64,000 bases of DNA, from positions 434,001 to 498,000 of the forward strand of contig NZ_JAFCJK010000005.1 of assembly GCF_018131005.1 (NCBI RefSeq). Reading direction: 5' to 3'. Positions within the stretch are counted from its first letter, which is position 1; each line of letters begins with the position of its first letter. Below, one piece after another: positions 33,534 to 42,790 of this stretch. The translations under genes were made by a program, and so were the position numbers. The notes under the pieces are model-generated. The model saw only the letters and a program-made list of their open reading frames with translations. It was not told the DNA's origin and did no database searches. This DNA is from Bradyrhizobium lablabi (lineage in GTDB: Bacteria > Pseudomonadota > Alphaproteobacteria > Rhizobiales > Xanthobacteraceae).

Positions 33534-34922
33534 ATGTCCGAGCGGTGGAGCCCCGATAGCTGGCGCTCAAAGAAGGTCGTTCAGGTGCCCGATTATCCCG
33601 ATGCCAAGGCATTGGCCGATGTCGAGGCCCAGCTTGCGACCTTTCCGCCGCTGGTGTTCGCAGGCGAAGCGCGCAACCTGAAAAAGGCGCTGGCGCGGGT
33701 CGCGGCGGGCGAATCCTTCCTGCTCCAGGGCGGCGACTGCGCCGAGAGCTTTGCCGAGCACGGCGCCAACAATATCCGCGACTTCTTCCGCGTGTTCTTG
33801 CAGATGGCCGTCGTCCTCACCTATGCCGGCGCGCTGCCGGTGGTGAAGGTCGGCCGCATCGCCGGGCAGTTTGCAAAACCGCGCTCGTCGGCGACGGAGA
33901 AGCTGAACGGCGTCGAACTGCCGAGCTATCGCGGCGACATCGTCAACGACATCGCCTTCACGCCGGAAGCGCGCACGCCCGATCCGCAGCGCCAGTTGAT
34001 GGCCTACCGGCAATCGGCGGCGACGCTCAATCTGCTGCGCGCGTTCGCGACCGGCGGTTATGCCAATCTCGGCAGCGTGCACCAATGGATGCTCGGCTTC
34101 CTGAAGGATTCCCCGCAGTCCCGCCGCTACAAGGAGCTCGCCGACCGCATCTCGGATGCGCTGAACTTCATGCGCGCCTGCGGCCTCGATCTCGAGAGCC
34201 ATCCCGAGCTGCGCGCGACCGATTTCTACACCAGCCACGAGGCGCTGCTGCTCGGCTACGAGCAGGCGATGACGCGGGTCGATTCCACCACCGGCGACTG
34301 GTACGCGACGTCAGGCCACATGATCTGGATCGGCGACCGCACCCGCCAGCTCGATCACGGCCATGTCGAATATTTCCGTGGCATCAAGAACCCGATCGGC
34401 CTGAAATGCGGCCCGTCGCTGAAAGCCGATGAGCTGTTGAAGCTGATCGATTTGCTGAATCCGGACAACGAGCCGGGACGCTTGACGCTGATCAACCGCT
34501 TCGGCTCCGACAAGGTCGGCGAGCATCTGCCGGGCCTGATCCGCGCCGTGCAGCGGGAAGGGCGCAGCGTGGTGTGGTCGTGCGATCCGATGCACGGCAA
34601 CACCATCACCTCGACCACGGGCTACAAGACCCGGCCGTTCGACCGCGTGCTGTCGGAGGTGAAGTCGTTCTTCCAGGTCCACGCTGCCGAAGGCACTCAC
34701 GCCGGCGGCGTGCATCTCGAAATGACCGGACAGGACGTCACCGAATGCATCGGCGGCGCGCGCGCCATCACCGAGGAGGATCTCAACGACCGTTACCACA
34801 CGGTCTGCGATCCCCGACTCAATGCCGAACAGTCGATCGACATGGCCTTCCTGATCGCCGAGCTGCTGAAGCGGGAGGGCGTCGGCAAGGCCAAACCGAT
34901 GCCGGCGGCTGCGGGGTTGTGA
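33534..34922 (+). CDS. Class II 3-deoxy-7-phosphoheptulonate (DAHP) synthase
   Basis: Condenses phosphoenolpyruvate with erythrose 4-phosphate, the entry step of the shikimate pathway for aromatic amino acids. At 462 residues with the landmarks SERWSPDSWRSKKVVQVPDYP (start), LLQGGDCAESF (about 62-72, metal-binding Cys), KVGRIAGQFAKPRS (about 103-116), WYATSGHMIWIGDRT and WSCDPMHGNT (about 345-354), it is the plant-type (class II) enzyme, unrelated in sequence to E. coli AroF/G/H. AGGAG precedes the ATG. dgkA follows by 15 bases, probably in one transcript. Confidence 0.95.
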   Translation: MSERWSPDSWRSKKVVQVPDYPDAKALADVEAQLATFPPLVFAGEARNLKKALARVAAGESFLLQGGDCAESFAEHGANNIRDFFRVFLQMAVVLTYAGALPVVKVGRIAGQFAKPRSSATEKLNGVELPSYRGDIVNDIAFTPEARTPDPQRQLMAYRQSAATLNLLRAFATGGYANLGSVHQWMLGFLKDSPQSRRYKELADRISDALNFMRACGLDLESHPELRATDFYTSHEALLLGYEQAMTRVDSTTGDWYATSGHMIWIGDRTRQLDHGHVEYFRGIKNPIGLKCGPSLKADELLKLIDLLNPDNEPGRLTLINRFGSDKVGEHLPGLIRAVQREGRSVVWSCDPMHGNTITSTTGYKTRPFDRVLSEVKSFFQVHAAEGTHAGGVHLEMTGQDVTECIGGARAITEEDLNDRYHTVCDPRLNAEQSIDMAFLIAELLKREGVGKAKPMPAAAGL

Positions 34923-34937
34923 TTTGGGGGCTGTGAC

Positions 34938-35291
34938 TTGCTGAGGTTCTGGCGGGCCACCATCAACTCGCGCAACGGGCTGGCCTTCGCCATCCGCTCG
35001 GAGCAGGCGATTCGCGAGGAGGTGGCGGCGCTGGTGCTCTCGCTGCCGCTGGCGTGGCTGATCGGCGCCACCGTGATGCGCCGCGTCGAGCTGGTCGCAG
35101 CCGTCGCGCTGGTGCTGGTGATCGAGCTGCTCAATACCGCGATCGAGAAGCTCGCCGATCGCCTGACCATGGACCACGACCCGCAGATCGGGCGGGTCAA
35201 GGACATGGGCTCGGCCGCGGTCGGCGTCGCGCTGGTCATGTCCGGGCTGTTCTGGCTGTTTGCCCTCGCCGAGCGCATGGGCGCGTTCTAG
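34938..35291 (+). CDS. dgkA: Diacylglycerol kinase
   Basis: A small integral membrane kinase of 117 residues that phosphorylates diacylglycerol to phosphatidic acid. It shows three membrane segments and the family signature ELLNTAIEKLADR (about 69-81), with the catalytic Glu of ...IVLNSAIE in E. coli replaced here by IELLNTAIE, the usual form, followed by HDPQIGRVKDMGSAAV. N-terminal ATINSRNGLAFAIRSEQAIR matches the amphipathic surface helix. The frame starts with TTG at 34938, 15 bases after the DAHP synthase stop; no ATG is available upstream of the conserved region. Confidence 0.92.
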   Translation: MLRFWRATINSRNGLAFAIRSEQAIREEVAALVLSLPLAWLIGATVMRRVELVAAVALVLVIELLNTAIEKLADRLTMDHDPQIGRVKDMGSAAVGVALVMSGLFWLFALAERMGAF

Positions 35292-35330
35292 GAGCATGAT
35301 GAGATTAAGTCGAACGGTGATGGCGAAGCC

Positions 35331-35507
35331 TCCCTCTCCCCCGTTCTTACGGGGTCGAGACGAGCGGAGCTCGCTCTTAGAGGGCCGGGGTGAGGGGCTG
35401 CTTCCGCATACACGGCGATCGACGGACTCGCGGCGGCTCCCCCTCACCCGGAACGCATCTGATGATGCGTTCCGACCTCTCCCCGCACGCGGGGCGAGGT
35501 GTGCGAT
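35331..35507. repeat. Intergenic repeat with two strong hairpins
   Basis: GGAACGCATC-TGAT-GATGCGTTCC (35450-35473) is a perfect 10-pair hairpin. ACCTC-T-CCCCGC-AC-GCGGGG-C-GAGGT (35475-35500) is another strong one. The left part (CCTCCCTCTCCCCCGTTCTT, then GGGCCGGGGTGAGGG) is of the same family. It fills most of the dgkA-nadE gap. Confidence 0.7.
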
Positions 35508-35573
35508 TTTCTGCAATCGCACCATGATCGGAAGGCGATTGAAGTTTGCTCTTGCGCAGGACTACATAAGGGT

Positions 35574-37325
35574 ATGAGCGAACAACAGATCAAGATCACG
35601 CTGGCGCAACTCAATCCGACGGTCGGCGACGTCACCGGGAACGCAGCCAAAGCGCGCGCGGCGCGCGACCAGGCGCGGACAGATGGCGCCGATCTCGTGG
35701 TGTTCTCGGAACTGTTCATCTGCGGCTATCCGCCGGAAGACCTGGTTCTCAAGCCCGCGTTCCAGTCGGCCTGCCGTGTCGCGATCGAGGAGCTTGCGCG
35801 GGAGACCGCCGATGGCGGTCCCGCCGTGCTGATCGGCACGCCCTGGGTCGAGGAAGGCAAGCTCTACAACGCATGCGCGCTGCTCGACGAGGGCCGCATC
35901 GCGGCGCTGCGCTTCAAGGCCAATCTGCCGAATTACGGTGTGTTCGACGAGAAGCGGCTGTTCGCGCGCGGGCCGGCTTCGGGTCCGGTGACGGTGGCCG
36001 GCGTGCGGGTCGGCGTGCCGATCTGCGAGGACATCTGGCTCGAGGAATCGGAGGAATACGAGAACGTCGTCGAGTGTCTGGCCGAGACCGGCGCGGAAAT
36101 TCTCGTCGTGCCGAACGGCTCCCCCTATGCGCGCGACAAGAATGACCTGAGATTGTCCATCGCGGTCGCCCGCGTCACCGAAAGCGGGCTGCCGCTGATC
36201 TATCTCAATGAAGTCGGCGGTCAGGACGAACTGATCTTCGACGGCGCCTCCTTTGCGCTCAATGCCGATCTCTCGGTCGCGGCGCAGCTCCCGGCATTCG
36301 AGGAGAGCATCACGACGCTGTCCTGGCACAAGACGGCGGACGGCTGGCGGTGCAACGGCCCGGTGACGGAGGTGCTCGAGGGCGACAGGGCCGATTACGC
36401 CGCCTGCGTGCTGGGGCTGCGCGACTATGTCCGCAAGAACGGATTTCCAGGCGTGCTGCTCGGCGTCTCCGGCGGCATCGACTCCGCGCTGTGCGCGGCG
36501 ATCGCGGTGGACGCGCTCGGCGCCGACAAGGTGCGCGGCGTCATGCTGCCGTTCCGCTTCACCGCGCAGGTCTCGCTCGACGATGCGGCAAAACTCGCGG
36601 CGGCGCTCGGCATTCGCTACGAGGTGCTGCCGATCGCCGACGCCGTGAACGGGTTCGAGAAGATTTTGGCGGCGGTGTTCGCGGGCCTGCCGCGCGACAT
36701 CACCGAGGAGAATCTGCAGGCGCGCGCCCGCGGCACGCTGTTGATGGCGATCTCCAACAAGACCGGCGCGATGGTGGTGACCACGGGCAACAAGTCGGAA
36801 ATGTCGGTCGGCTACGCCACGCTCTATGGCGACATGAATGGTGGCTTCAATCCGATCAAGGATATCTACAAGACGGAAGTGTTCCGCCTGTCGTCGCTGC
36901 GCAATTCCTGGAAGCCGGACGGCGCGCTCGGCCCCTCGGGCGAGGTGATCCCGGTCAACATCATCACGCGCCCGCCGACCGCGGAGTTGCGCGAGAACCA
37001 GACCGACCAGGACTCGCTGCCGCCCTACGACGTACTGGATGCGATCCTCGAGCGGCTGGTCGAGCGCGAGGAGCCGCTCGCCGACATCATCGCCGCCGGT
37101 TTCGACAAGGACGTGGTGACGCGCGTGGATCGCCTGCTCAACATCGCCGAATACAAGCGAAGGCAGGCGGCGCCCGGCGTCAAGGTGACGCGCAAGAACT
37201 TTGGCCGTGATCGCCGCTATCCCATCACCAATCGCTTCCGCGACACCGGCAAGACCTTGCCCCAGCCGGACGAGACGCTCGTGACCCGGGCAAGCCGCGC
37301 CTCGGCGGAAGCGTTCGAGGGGTAA
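35574..37325 (+). CDS. nadE: Glutamine-dependent NAD+ synthetase
   Basis: Catalyses the last step of NAD synthesis, amidating deamido-NAD with ammonia from glutamine. The N-terminal nitrilase-type glutaminase domain (1-260) carries the Glu, Lys and Cys catalytic sites, the last in RVGVPICEDIW near residue 146. The C-terminal ATP pyrophosphatase domain (about 275-583) has LGVSGGIDSALCA with the SGGxDS loop and TTGNKSEMSVGYATLYGDMNGGF. ATG 35574 gives 583 residues and fits the conserved start (IKITLAQLNPTVGD); the open frame begins 25 codons earlier. A strong hairpin repeat precedes it. Confidence 0.95.
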   Translation: MSEQQIKITLAQLNPTVGDVTGNAAKARAARDQARTDGADLVVFSELFICGYPPEDLVLKPAFQSACRVAIEELARETADGGPAVLIGTPWVEEGKLYNACALLDEGRIAALRFKANLPNYGVFDEKRLFARGPASGPVTVAGVRVGVPICEDIWLEESEEYENVVECLAETGAEILVVPNGSPYARDKNDLRLSIAVARVTESGLPLIYLNEVGGQDELIFDGASFALNADLSVAAQLPAFEESITTLSWHKTADGWRCNGPVTEVLEGDRADYAACVLGLRDYVRKNGFPGVLLGVSGGIDSALCAAIAVDALGADKVRGVMLPFRFTAQVSLDDAAKLAAALGIRYEVLPIADAVNGFEKILAAVFAGLPRDITEENLQARARGTLLMAISNKTGAMVVTTGNKSEMSVGYATLYGDMNGGFNPIKDIYKTEVFRLSSLRNSWKPDGALGPSGEVIPVNIITRPPTAELRENQTDQDSLPPYDVLDAILERLVEREEPLADIIAAGFDKDVVTRVDRLLNIAEYKRRQAAPGVKVTRKNFGRDRRYPITNRFRDTGKTLPQPDETLVTRASRASAEAFEG

Positions 37326-37347
37326 ATTGGGTCGAGTTCAGCTTCGG

Positions 37348-38508
37348 CTATTGCTTCGACGGAATGAAGGTCGGCCCGACCGTGCGGATTCCGCTGCTGG
37401 ACGGCGTGGTCGCGGTTGTCGTCGTATCAGCCGTGGCCGGTTGCGGCTGCGGGTTGGCCGCCGCCGGAGCAGCCGGTGCGCCCTTCTTGCCGGCAGGCGG
37501 CTTCGTCACCTGCTGCTGTCCGCGCTGCTGCATCTTCTTCGCGCTCTCTTCGGTGACGATGATGTCGCCCTGCTGCTCGGCGGCGGCCTTGTCGTCGATC
37601 GATTTCAAGGCCTCCGACCAGGTCTGGCCGGCTGCCTTGCACGCGCAGGACGGATTGAACTCGGTGCGATATTTGAACGCATTCGGCAGCGAGCTGTAGG
37701 GCTGGCCGCTGATCGACACCGCCTGGTTGATGTCCTCGCCGGGATTGCGATAGGTGAACAGGTTCGCCTCCGCCGCGGGGCAGAGCGCCTTGCAAGTCCT
37801 CTCGTCATCGGCGAACCGCGCCTGCACGGTGGCGAAGGAGACCGGGAAATAGGCGCCGTCGCAGGTGCGGACGCAGACGGTGCGGTAGGTGCCGGACTGC
37901 CCGCCATAGTCGGCGCTGGGCGGCGGCAGCGGATTGACATTGTTGCCGCCGAACAGATTGTCGAGGAAGCCGCCCGGTCCGCGCGCGGCCGCGGCATATT
38001 GCGGGCCGCAATTGTTCTGCGCGAGCGCGATCAGAACGGAGCGGCGCTGGTTCTCGCGTTCACCGCCGCCGAGCCCGCCGGTGCGCAGCCGCTCCAGATT
38101 CGAGGTCATCTGGTCGAGATTGGCACGCATCTGCTGGATCTGGTTGTTGACCGGTCCGCACTGCGCCGAGTTGTTGTTGAACAGCGAGAAGAAGCCGGAA
38201 CTGTCGCAGCCCATGCGCCTCGCCTGCGACGTGACGCGGTCGAGTTCGGCCTGCTGCCTGCCGGCGGCATCCTGGTAGCGGCGGATCTGGTCCTCCCTGG
38301 CCGGGTCGCCGCCCCCGCGGTCGATCGTCGCCAATTGTCCTTCGAGGCGGCTGCACATCGGGTTGGGTTGCGCGCTCTGCTGGGGTGGCCCCGAGGGCGG
38401 GCCCGGATCCATCTGCGCGAACGCGTCAGAGGCGGGCAGGGCAATGCCGGCCAGCAGCGCGCAAGTCAAAAGCCATCGGAAGGAGCGAAGATCGGGGGTC
38501 CTGGGCAT
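37348..38508 (-). CDS. Secreted DUF2865-domain protein
   Basis: A 386-residue exported protein of the DUF2865 family. MPRTPDLRSFRWLLTCALLA ... DAFA-Q is a signal peptide; ATG 38508 is chosen because it fits this and the frame upstream has no signal. The centre (about 155-295) holds the conserved VCVRTCDGAYFPVSF, TCKALCPAAEANLFTYRNPG and CACK cysteine motifs, preceded by a coiled-coil-like Gln-rich section. The C-terminal 80 residues are Pro/Ala/Thr-rich. The cysteines suggest disulfides in the periplasm. Its role is not established. It converges with nadE, ending 22 bases after that gene. Confidence 0.85.
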   Translation of the reverse strand: MPRTPDLRSFRWLLTCALLAGIALPASDAFAQMDPGPPSGPPQQSAQPNPMCSRLEGQLATIDRGGGDPAREDQIRRYQDAAGRQQAELDRVTSQARRMGCDSSGFFSLFNNNSAQCGPVNNQIQQMRANLDQMTSNLERLRTGGLGGGERENQRRSVLIALAQNNCGPQYAAAARGPGGFLDNLFGGNNVNPLPPPSADYGGQSGTYRTVCVRTCDGAYFPVSFATVQARFADDERTCKALCPAAEANLFTYRNPGEDINQAVSISGQPYSSLPNAFKYRTEFNPSCACKAAGQTWSEALKSIDDKAAAEQQGDIIVTEESAKKMQQRGQQQVTKPPAGKKGAPAAPAAANPQPQPATADTTTTATTPSSSGIRTVGPTFIPSKQ

Positions 38509-38657
38509 ATCCGGCCATTGCAACGACGCCGCGCGGCGTGAACGCCAATCGCGCGGCCAAGGCGCCCGCAATAGCCTTTTCTCGGGGCAGCGTCACGTCG
38601 TTTCCGGGGCACCGGTATGGCAAAAAGCCGGGCGCGGCCAGCCGCTTGGAAGGATTT

Positions 38658-38966
38658 TCAGCGCTGGCAGGTGATGGCAACATACTCGCCGCAGCTATTT
38701 TTCGTGCATTTGCGGTTTGCAGCGTGCGGAACCGCGTTGGTGATCTCGTCGGGATCGACGCGACGGAAGCTCGTGGCCTTTGCAAAATCGCGTGACTGGC
38801 AATAGGCCCGAGCTGCGTAGGCTCCGCATTTGTCGCCGCGTGCCAGGCACTGGTCGATGCCGTAGCCGTCGGCCTCGTTGGCGACGATGAAGACGCGACT
38901 ATCGGCGACGGCCGCCGAGGCGGCGAGGAGGCCAATGCTGGCAATCAATGCTGAAATGGGCCGCAT
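38658..38966 (-). CDS. Small secreted cysteine-containing protein
   Basis: A 102-residue exported protein: signal peptide MRPISALIASIGLLAASAAVA-D, then SRVFIVANEADGYGIDQCLA, a YCQSRDF segment and a terminal NRKCTKNSCGEYVAITCQR. Six cysteines point to disulfides. ATG 38966 is preferred over 39002 for the signal peptide. It is on the same strand as and upstream of the DUF2865 gene and may be cotranscribed with it (gap 149 bases). Not assigned to a named family. Confidence 0.68.
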   Translation of the reverse strand: MRPISALIASIGLLAASAAVADSRVFIVANEADGYGIDQCLARGDKCGAYAARAYCQSRDFAKATSFRRVDPDEITNAVPHAANRKCTKNSCGEYVAITCQR

Positions 38967-39121
38967 GGTGCACCGGTGAAAACGCGAGAGATCGGCATGC
39001 ACCGGATAGGCCCAAATGCTTAATAATGATTAATCATGAGGGACTTGGCGCCAATTTCGGCTGCGAAATGGGCGCAAACTGCCCCTTGACGCAATTAAAG
39101 GGCCGTGAGAGAGGTGGAACC

Positions 39122-39172
39122 ATGAACGGTCACCTCGCCATCTGCAGCATTTGCCGCGAGATTATTAGCTAG
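39122..39172 (+). CDS. Candidate cysteine leader peptide upstream of cysS
   Basis: A 16-codon frame, MNGHLAICSICREIIS, with a good ribosome site (GAGAGGTGG) and two Cys codons three residues apart. Its stop overlaps the left arm of a hairpin at 39168-39184 and lies 77 bases before the cysS ATG. The layout resembles attenuators in which ribosome stalling at scarce-amino-acid codons decides whether a terminator forms. It is inferred from sequence alone. Confidence 0.45.
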   Translation: MNGHLAICSICREIIS

Positions 39173-39200
39173 CGATTCGCTGGCTGAGGCCGTCTTTTCT
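39168..39200 (+). promoter_or_regulatory. Candidate attenuator hairpin before cysS
   Basis: GCTAGCG-ATT-CGCTGGC pairs over seven positions with one T.G wobble; CGTCTTTTCTC follows 8 bases later. The hairpin begins inside the last codon of the leader frame, so a ribosome finishing translation would melt it. Confidence 0.4.
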
Positions 39201-39249
39201 CAATCACTCTGAGATCATTGGACCGCCCGGCCGCAACGGATGGGTTTCC

Positions 39250-40650
39250 ATGGAATTGCGCCTTTACGATACGTTGACCCGGGAAAAGCGGCCGTTCGTG
39301 CCGCTCGATGCCAACAACGTCGGCATGTATGCCTGCGGACCGACGGTCTACGATTTCGCGCATATCGGCAACGGCCGCGCCGCTGTTGTCTTCGACGTGC
39401 TGTTCCGCGTGCTGCGCCATCGCTATGGCGCCGATCACGTGACCTATGTCCGCAACGTCACCGATGTCGACGACAAGATCAACGTCCGCGCCGCGCGGGA
39501 TTATCCCGGCGTGCCCTTGAACGAGGCGATCCGCAAGGTCACCGAGCAGACCTATCAGCAATATCAGGACGACGTCACTGCGCTCGGCTGCCTGGCCCCG
39601 ACGGTGCAGCCGCGCGCGACCGAACACATTCCGGAGATGCGGGCGATCATCGAGAAGCTGGTCGCCGGCGGCTTTGCCTATGTCGCCGAGGATCACGTGC
39701 TGTTCTCGCCACAGGCGATGAACGCGGCCGATTCCGCGCTGCCGCGCTACGGCGCGCTGTCGAAGCGGACGCTGGACGAGATGATCGCCGGCGCCCGCGT
39801 CGATGTGGCGCCCTACAAGCGCGACAACACCGACTTCGTGCTGTGGAAGCCGTCGAAGCCGGGCGAGCCGTCATGGCCGTCGCCTGCCGGGATCGATGTC
39901 GAGGGACGGCCCGGCTGGCACATCGAATGCTCGGCGATGGCCTGGAAGCATCTCGGCGAGAAATTCGACATCCATGGCGGCGGCATTGACCTGGTGTTCC
40001 CGCACCATGAGAACGAACTCGCGCAGACCTGCTGCGCGTTCCATTCCGACCGCATGGCCAATGTCTGGATGCACAACGGCTTCCTGCAGATCGAAAGCGA
40101 GAAGATGTCGAAGTCGCTCGGCAACTTCTTCACAATCCGCGATCTGCTGGCCGATTGGCCGGGCGAGGTGCTGCGGCTGAGCATGTTGAGGACGCACTAC
40201 CGATCCCCGCTCGACTGGACGCTGAAGGCGGCGGAAGAGGCCGCGAAGACACTCGACGACTGGTACGCGGTCGCGGCTGACGCCGAGCCCGGTCCGCCGC
40301 CGCCGGCGATGATCGAGGCGCTCTACGACGACCTCAACACTGCGCAGGCGATCGCGGTCCTGCATGGTCTGCGGAATGCCGCGTCTAGCAGCGAGGCGAG
40401 CCGCAAGGAGCTTGCCGGCTCGCTCCATTTGCTCGGCTTCCTCTCGGAAAGCGCGGCGGCGTGGCAGAGCCGCAAGCGACGGGCGAGCGGCATCGACGCC
40501 GGCGCGGTCGAGGCGTTGATCGCGGAACGCAGCGCGGCGCGCGCGCGGAAGGATTTCAAGGAATCCGATCGCATCCGCGACCAGCTTGCCGCCATGGGCG
40601 TTGTGATCAAGGATTCCAAGGACGGCACCACCTGGGAGATCGCACGATGA
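39250..40650 (+). CDS. cysS: Cysteinyl-tRNA synthetase
   Basis: Charges tRNA-Cys with cysteine. Class I landmarks: MYACGPTVYDFAHIGN with the zinc-binding Cys29 and HIGN (38-41), WHIECSAMAWKHLGEKFDIHGGG (about 222-244) with further zinc ligands, the HHENE box and K285-MSKS. It has 466 residues, full length. It is the first gene of a tightly packed set: its stop overlaps the start of the GNAT gene (ATGA at 40647-40650), which in turn overlaps cimA. The upstream leader frame and hairpin suggest cysteine-dependent regulation. Confidence 0.96.
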   Translation: MELRLYDTLTREKRPFVPLDANNVGMYACGPTVYDFAHIGNGRAAVVFDVLFRVLRHRYGADHVTYVRNVTDVDDKINVRAARDYPGVPLNEAIRKVTEQTYQQYQDDVTALGCLAPTVQPRATEHIPEMRAIIEKLVAGGFAYVAEDHVLFSPQAMNAADSALPRYGALSKRTLDEMIAGARVDVAPYKRDNTDFVLWKPSKPGEPSWPSPAGIDVEGRPGWHIECSAMAWKHLGEKFDIHGGGIDLVFPHHENELAQTCCAFHSDRMANVWMHNGFLQIESEKMSKSLGNFFTIRDLLADWPGEVLRLSMLRTHYRSPLDWTLKAAEEAAKTLDDWYAVAADAEPGPPPPAMIEALYDDLNTAQAIAVLHGLRNAASSSEASRKELAGSLHLLGFLSESAAAWQSRKRRASGIDAGAVEALIAERSAARARKDFKESDRIRDQLAAMGVVIKDSKDGTTWEIAR

Positions 40651-41153
40651 GCGGTTCCACACCCACGCTGCGTCCGTTCCTGCCTGCCGATACACCGCTG
40701 CTCGCGGCGATCTTCGCCGCGTCGATCATGGATCTGACCGGCGACGATTACAGCGAGGCCCAGCAGGAAGCCTGGGCGATGGCGGCGGAGGACGAGGAAG
40801 GCTTCGGCAAGAAGCTCGCCGGCCAGCTTACGCTGATCGCGATGCTGGAAAACGCGCCGGTCGGTTTCGCCTCGTTGAAAGGAGCCGACCACATCGACAT
40901 GCTCTACGTGCATCCGAGCGTGGCCGGGCAGGGCGTCGGCGCCGCGCTGTGCGACGCATTGGAGAAAATCGCCGGCGCCCGCGGCGCCAAGACGCTGACG
41001 GTGGATGCAAGCGACACCGCGCTCGATTTCTTCCGCAAGCGCGGCTACGTCGCGCAGCGACGCAATTCGGTTACCGTCAACGACGAATGGCTTGCCAATA
41101 CCACGATGCAGAAGACACTCGACGGCGCACCAGCGCCCGGAGGCCGCGCATGA
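40647..41153 (+). CDS. GNAT-family N-acetyltransferase
   Basis: A 168-residue acetyl-CoA-dependent acetyltransferase. The acceptor-independent core is visible: GFASLKGADHIDMLYVHPSV (strands 4-5) followed by the pyrophosphate-binding loop AGQGVGAALCDALEK (about 95-109, Q/R-x2-G-x-G/A) and the ALDFFRKRGYVAQRR end. The substrate cannot be named. It starts inside the cysS stop codon and its own stop overlaps the cimA start, so translation of all three is coupled. Confidence 0.88.
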   Translation: MSGSTPTLRPFLPADTPLLAAIFAASIMDLTGDDYSEAQQEAWAMAAEDEEGFGKKLAGQLTLIAMLENAPVGFASLKGADHIDMLYVHPSVAGQGVGAALCDALEKIAGARGAKTLTVDASDTALDFFRKRGYVAQRRNSVTVNDEWLANTTMQKTLDGAPAPGGRA

Positions 41154-42748
41154 GTCGCGAACGCCTGTATCTCTTCGACACTACGCTGCGCGACGGCGCG
41201 CAGACCAACGGCGTCGATTTCACGCTGCAGGACAAGCGGGTGATCGCAAGGATGCTGGACGAACTTGGCATCGACTATGTCGAGGGCGGCTATCCCGGCG
41301 CCAATCCGACCGACACCGAGTTTTTCAGCAGCAATCCCGGCTTCGATCATGCGCGCTTCACAGCCTTCGGCATGACGCGCCGGCCCGGGCGCTCCGCCTC
41401 GAACGATCCGGGATTGGCCGGAATCCTCGAGGCCAAGGCGGATGCGATCTGCTTTGTCGCAAAGTCCTCCGCCTATCAGGTTCGCGTCGCGCTCGAGACG
41501 ACCAATGAGGAGAACCTTGCCTCGATCCGCGACAGCGTTGCCGCCGCCAGGGCGCTGGGCCGCGAAGTGATGGTCGACTGCGAGCATTTCTTCGACGGCT
41601 ACAAGGAGAGCCGCGACTACGCGCTCGCGTGCGCCAAGGCTGCCTACGAGTCCGGTGCGCGCTGGGTGGTACTGTGCGACACCAATGGCGGCACCATGCC
41701 GCACGAGGTCGAGGCCATCGTCGGCGATGTCGTCAGGCATGTGCCCGGCAGCCATGTCGGCATCCACGCCCATAACGATACCGAGCAGGCGGTCGCCAAC
41801 TCGCTCGCCGCGGTGCGGGCCGGCGCGCGGCAGATTCAGGGTACGCTGAACGGGCTTGGCGAGCGTTGCGGCAATGCCAATCTCTGCTCGCTGATTCCTA
41901 CGCTGCGGCTGAAGGGCGAACTTGCTGACAGGTTTGAAATCGGAGTCACGGCAGAGAAGATGGCGACGCTGATGAAGGTGTCGCGCACGCTCGACGACAT
42001 GCTTAACCGTGCGCCCAACCGTCACGCGCCTTACGTCGGCGAAAGCGCCTTTGTCACCAAGACCGGGATCCACGCGTCCGCGGTGCTGAAGGATCCGCAG
42101 ACCTACGAGCACGTGTCGCCGGAATCGGTCGGCAATCACCGCAAGGTCCTGGTATCGGATCAGGCCGGCCGTTCCAACGTGATCGCCGAGCTCGATCGCG
42201 CCGGCATCGCCTACGACAGGAGCGATCCGCGGCTGACGCGCCTCGTCGAGGAATTGAAGGAGCGTGAGGCGGCGGGCTTCGCCTACGAGTCGGCCAATGC
42301 GTCGTTCGATCTGCTGGCGCGGCGCACGCTCGGCAAGGTGCCGGAATATTTCAAGGTCGAGCAATTCGACGTCAATGTCGAGCAGCGCTACAACGCCAAC
42401 GGCCAGCGCGTCACGGTGGCCCTTGCAGTGGTGAAAGTCGACGTCGCCGGCGAGCGGCTGATCTCGGCCGCCGAAGGCAACGGCCCGGTCAATGCCCTTG
42501 ACGTCGCGCTGCGCAAGGATCTCGGCAAGTACCAGAAGTACATCGAGGGCCTGAAGCTGATCGACTACCGCGTGCGTATCCTCAATGGTGGCACCGAAGC
42601 GGTTACGCGCGTCTTGATCGAGAGCGAGGACGAGAACGGCGAGAGCTGGACGACGGTCGGCGTGTCGCCGAACATCATCGACGCCTCGTTCCAGGCGCTG
42701 ATGGATTCGGTGATCTACAAGCTCGTGAGATCATGCGCTCCGGCGTGA
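41150..42748 (+). CDS. cimA: (R)-citramalate synthase
   Basis: Condenses pyruvate and acetyl-CoA to citramalate, giving a threonine-independent route to isoleucine. It belongs to the isopropylmalate synthase family: LFDTTLRDGAQTNGVDFT (8-25) with the metal-binding Asp, HAHNDTEQAV (metal-binding His pair), NGLGERCGNANL, and a C-terminal LeuA-type regulatory domain (about 400-532) with EGNGPVNALDVALRKDL. The NGVDFT and YVEGGYPGANP forms and the 532-residue length fit CimA rather than LeuA or homocitrate synthase. Its start overlaps the preceding gene (ATGA, 41150-41153). Confidence 0.9.
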   Translation: MSRERLYLFDTTLRDGAQTNGVDFTLQDKRVIARMLDELGIDYVEGGYPGANPTDTEFFSSNPGFDHARFTAFGMTRRPGRSASNDPGLAGILEAKADAICFVAKSSAYQVRVALETTNEENLASIRDSVAAARALGREVMVDCEHFFDGYKESRDYALACAKAAYESGARWVVLCDTNGGTMPHEVEAIVGDVVRHVPGSHVGIHAHNDTEQAVANSLAAVRAGARQIQGTLNGLGERCGNANLCSLIPTLRLKGELADRFEIGVTAEKMATLMKVSRTLDDMLNRAPNRHAPYVGESAFVTKTGIHASAVLKDPQTYEHVSPESVGNHRKVLVSDQAGRSNVIAELDRAGIAYDRSDPRLTRLVEELKEREAAGFAYESANASFDLLARRTLGKVPEYFKVEQFDVNVEQRYNANGQRVTVALAVVKVDVAGERLISAAEGNGPVNALDVALRKDLGKYQKYIEGLKLIDYRVRILNGGTEAVTRVLIESEDENGESWTTVGVSPNIIDASFQALMDSVIYKLVRSCAPA

Positions 42749-42790
42749 GGCCGGTGCGCGCCGAGAGCGGCGTCATTTGCGAGCATAGTG

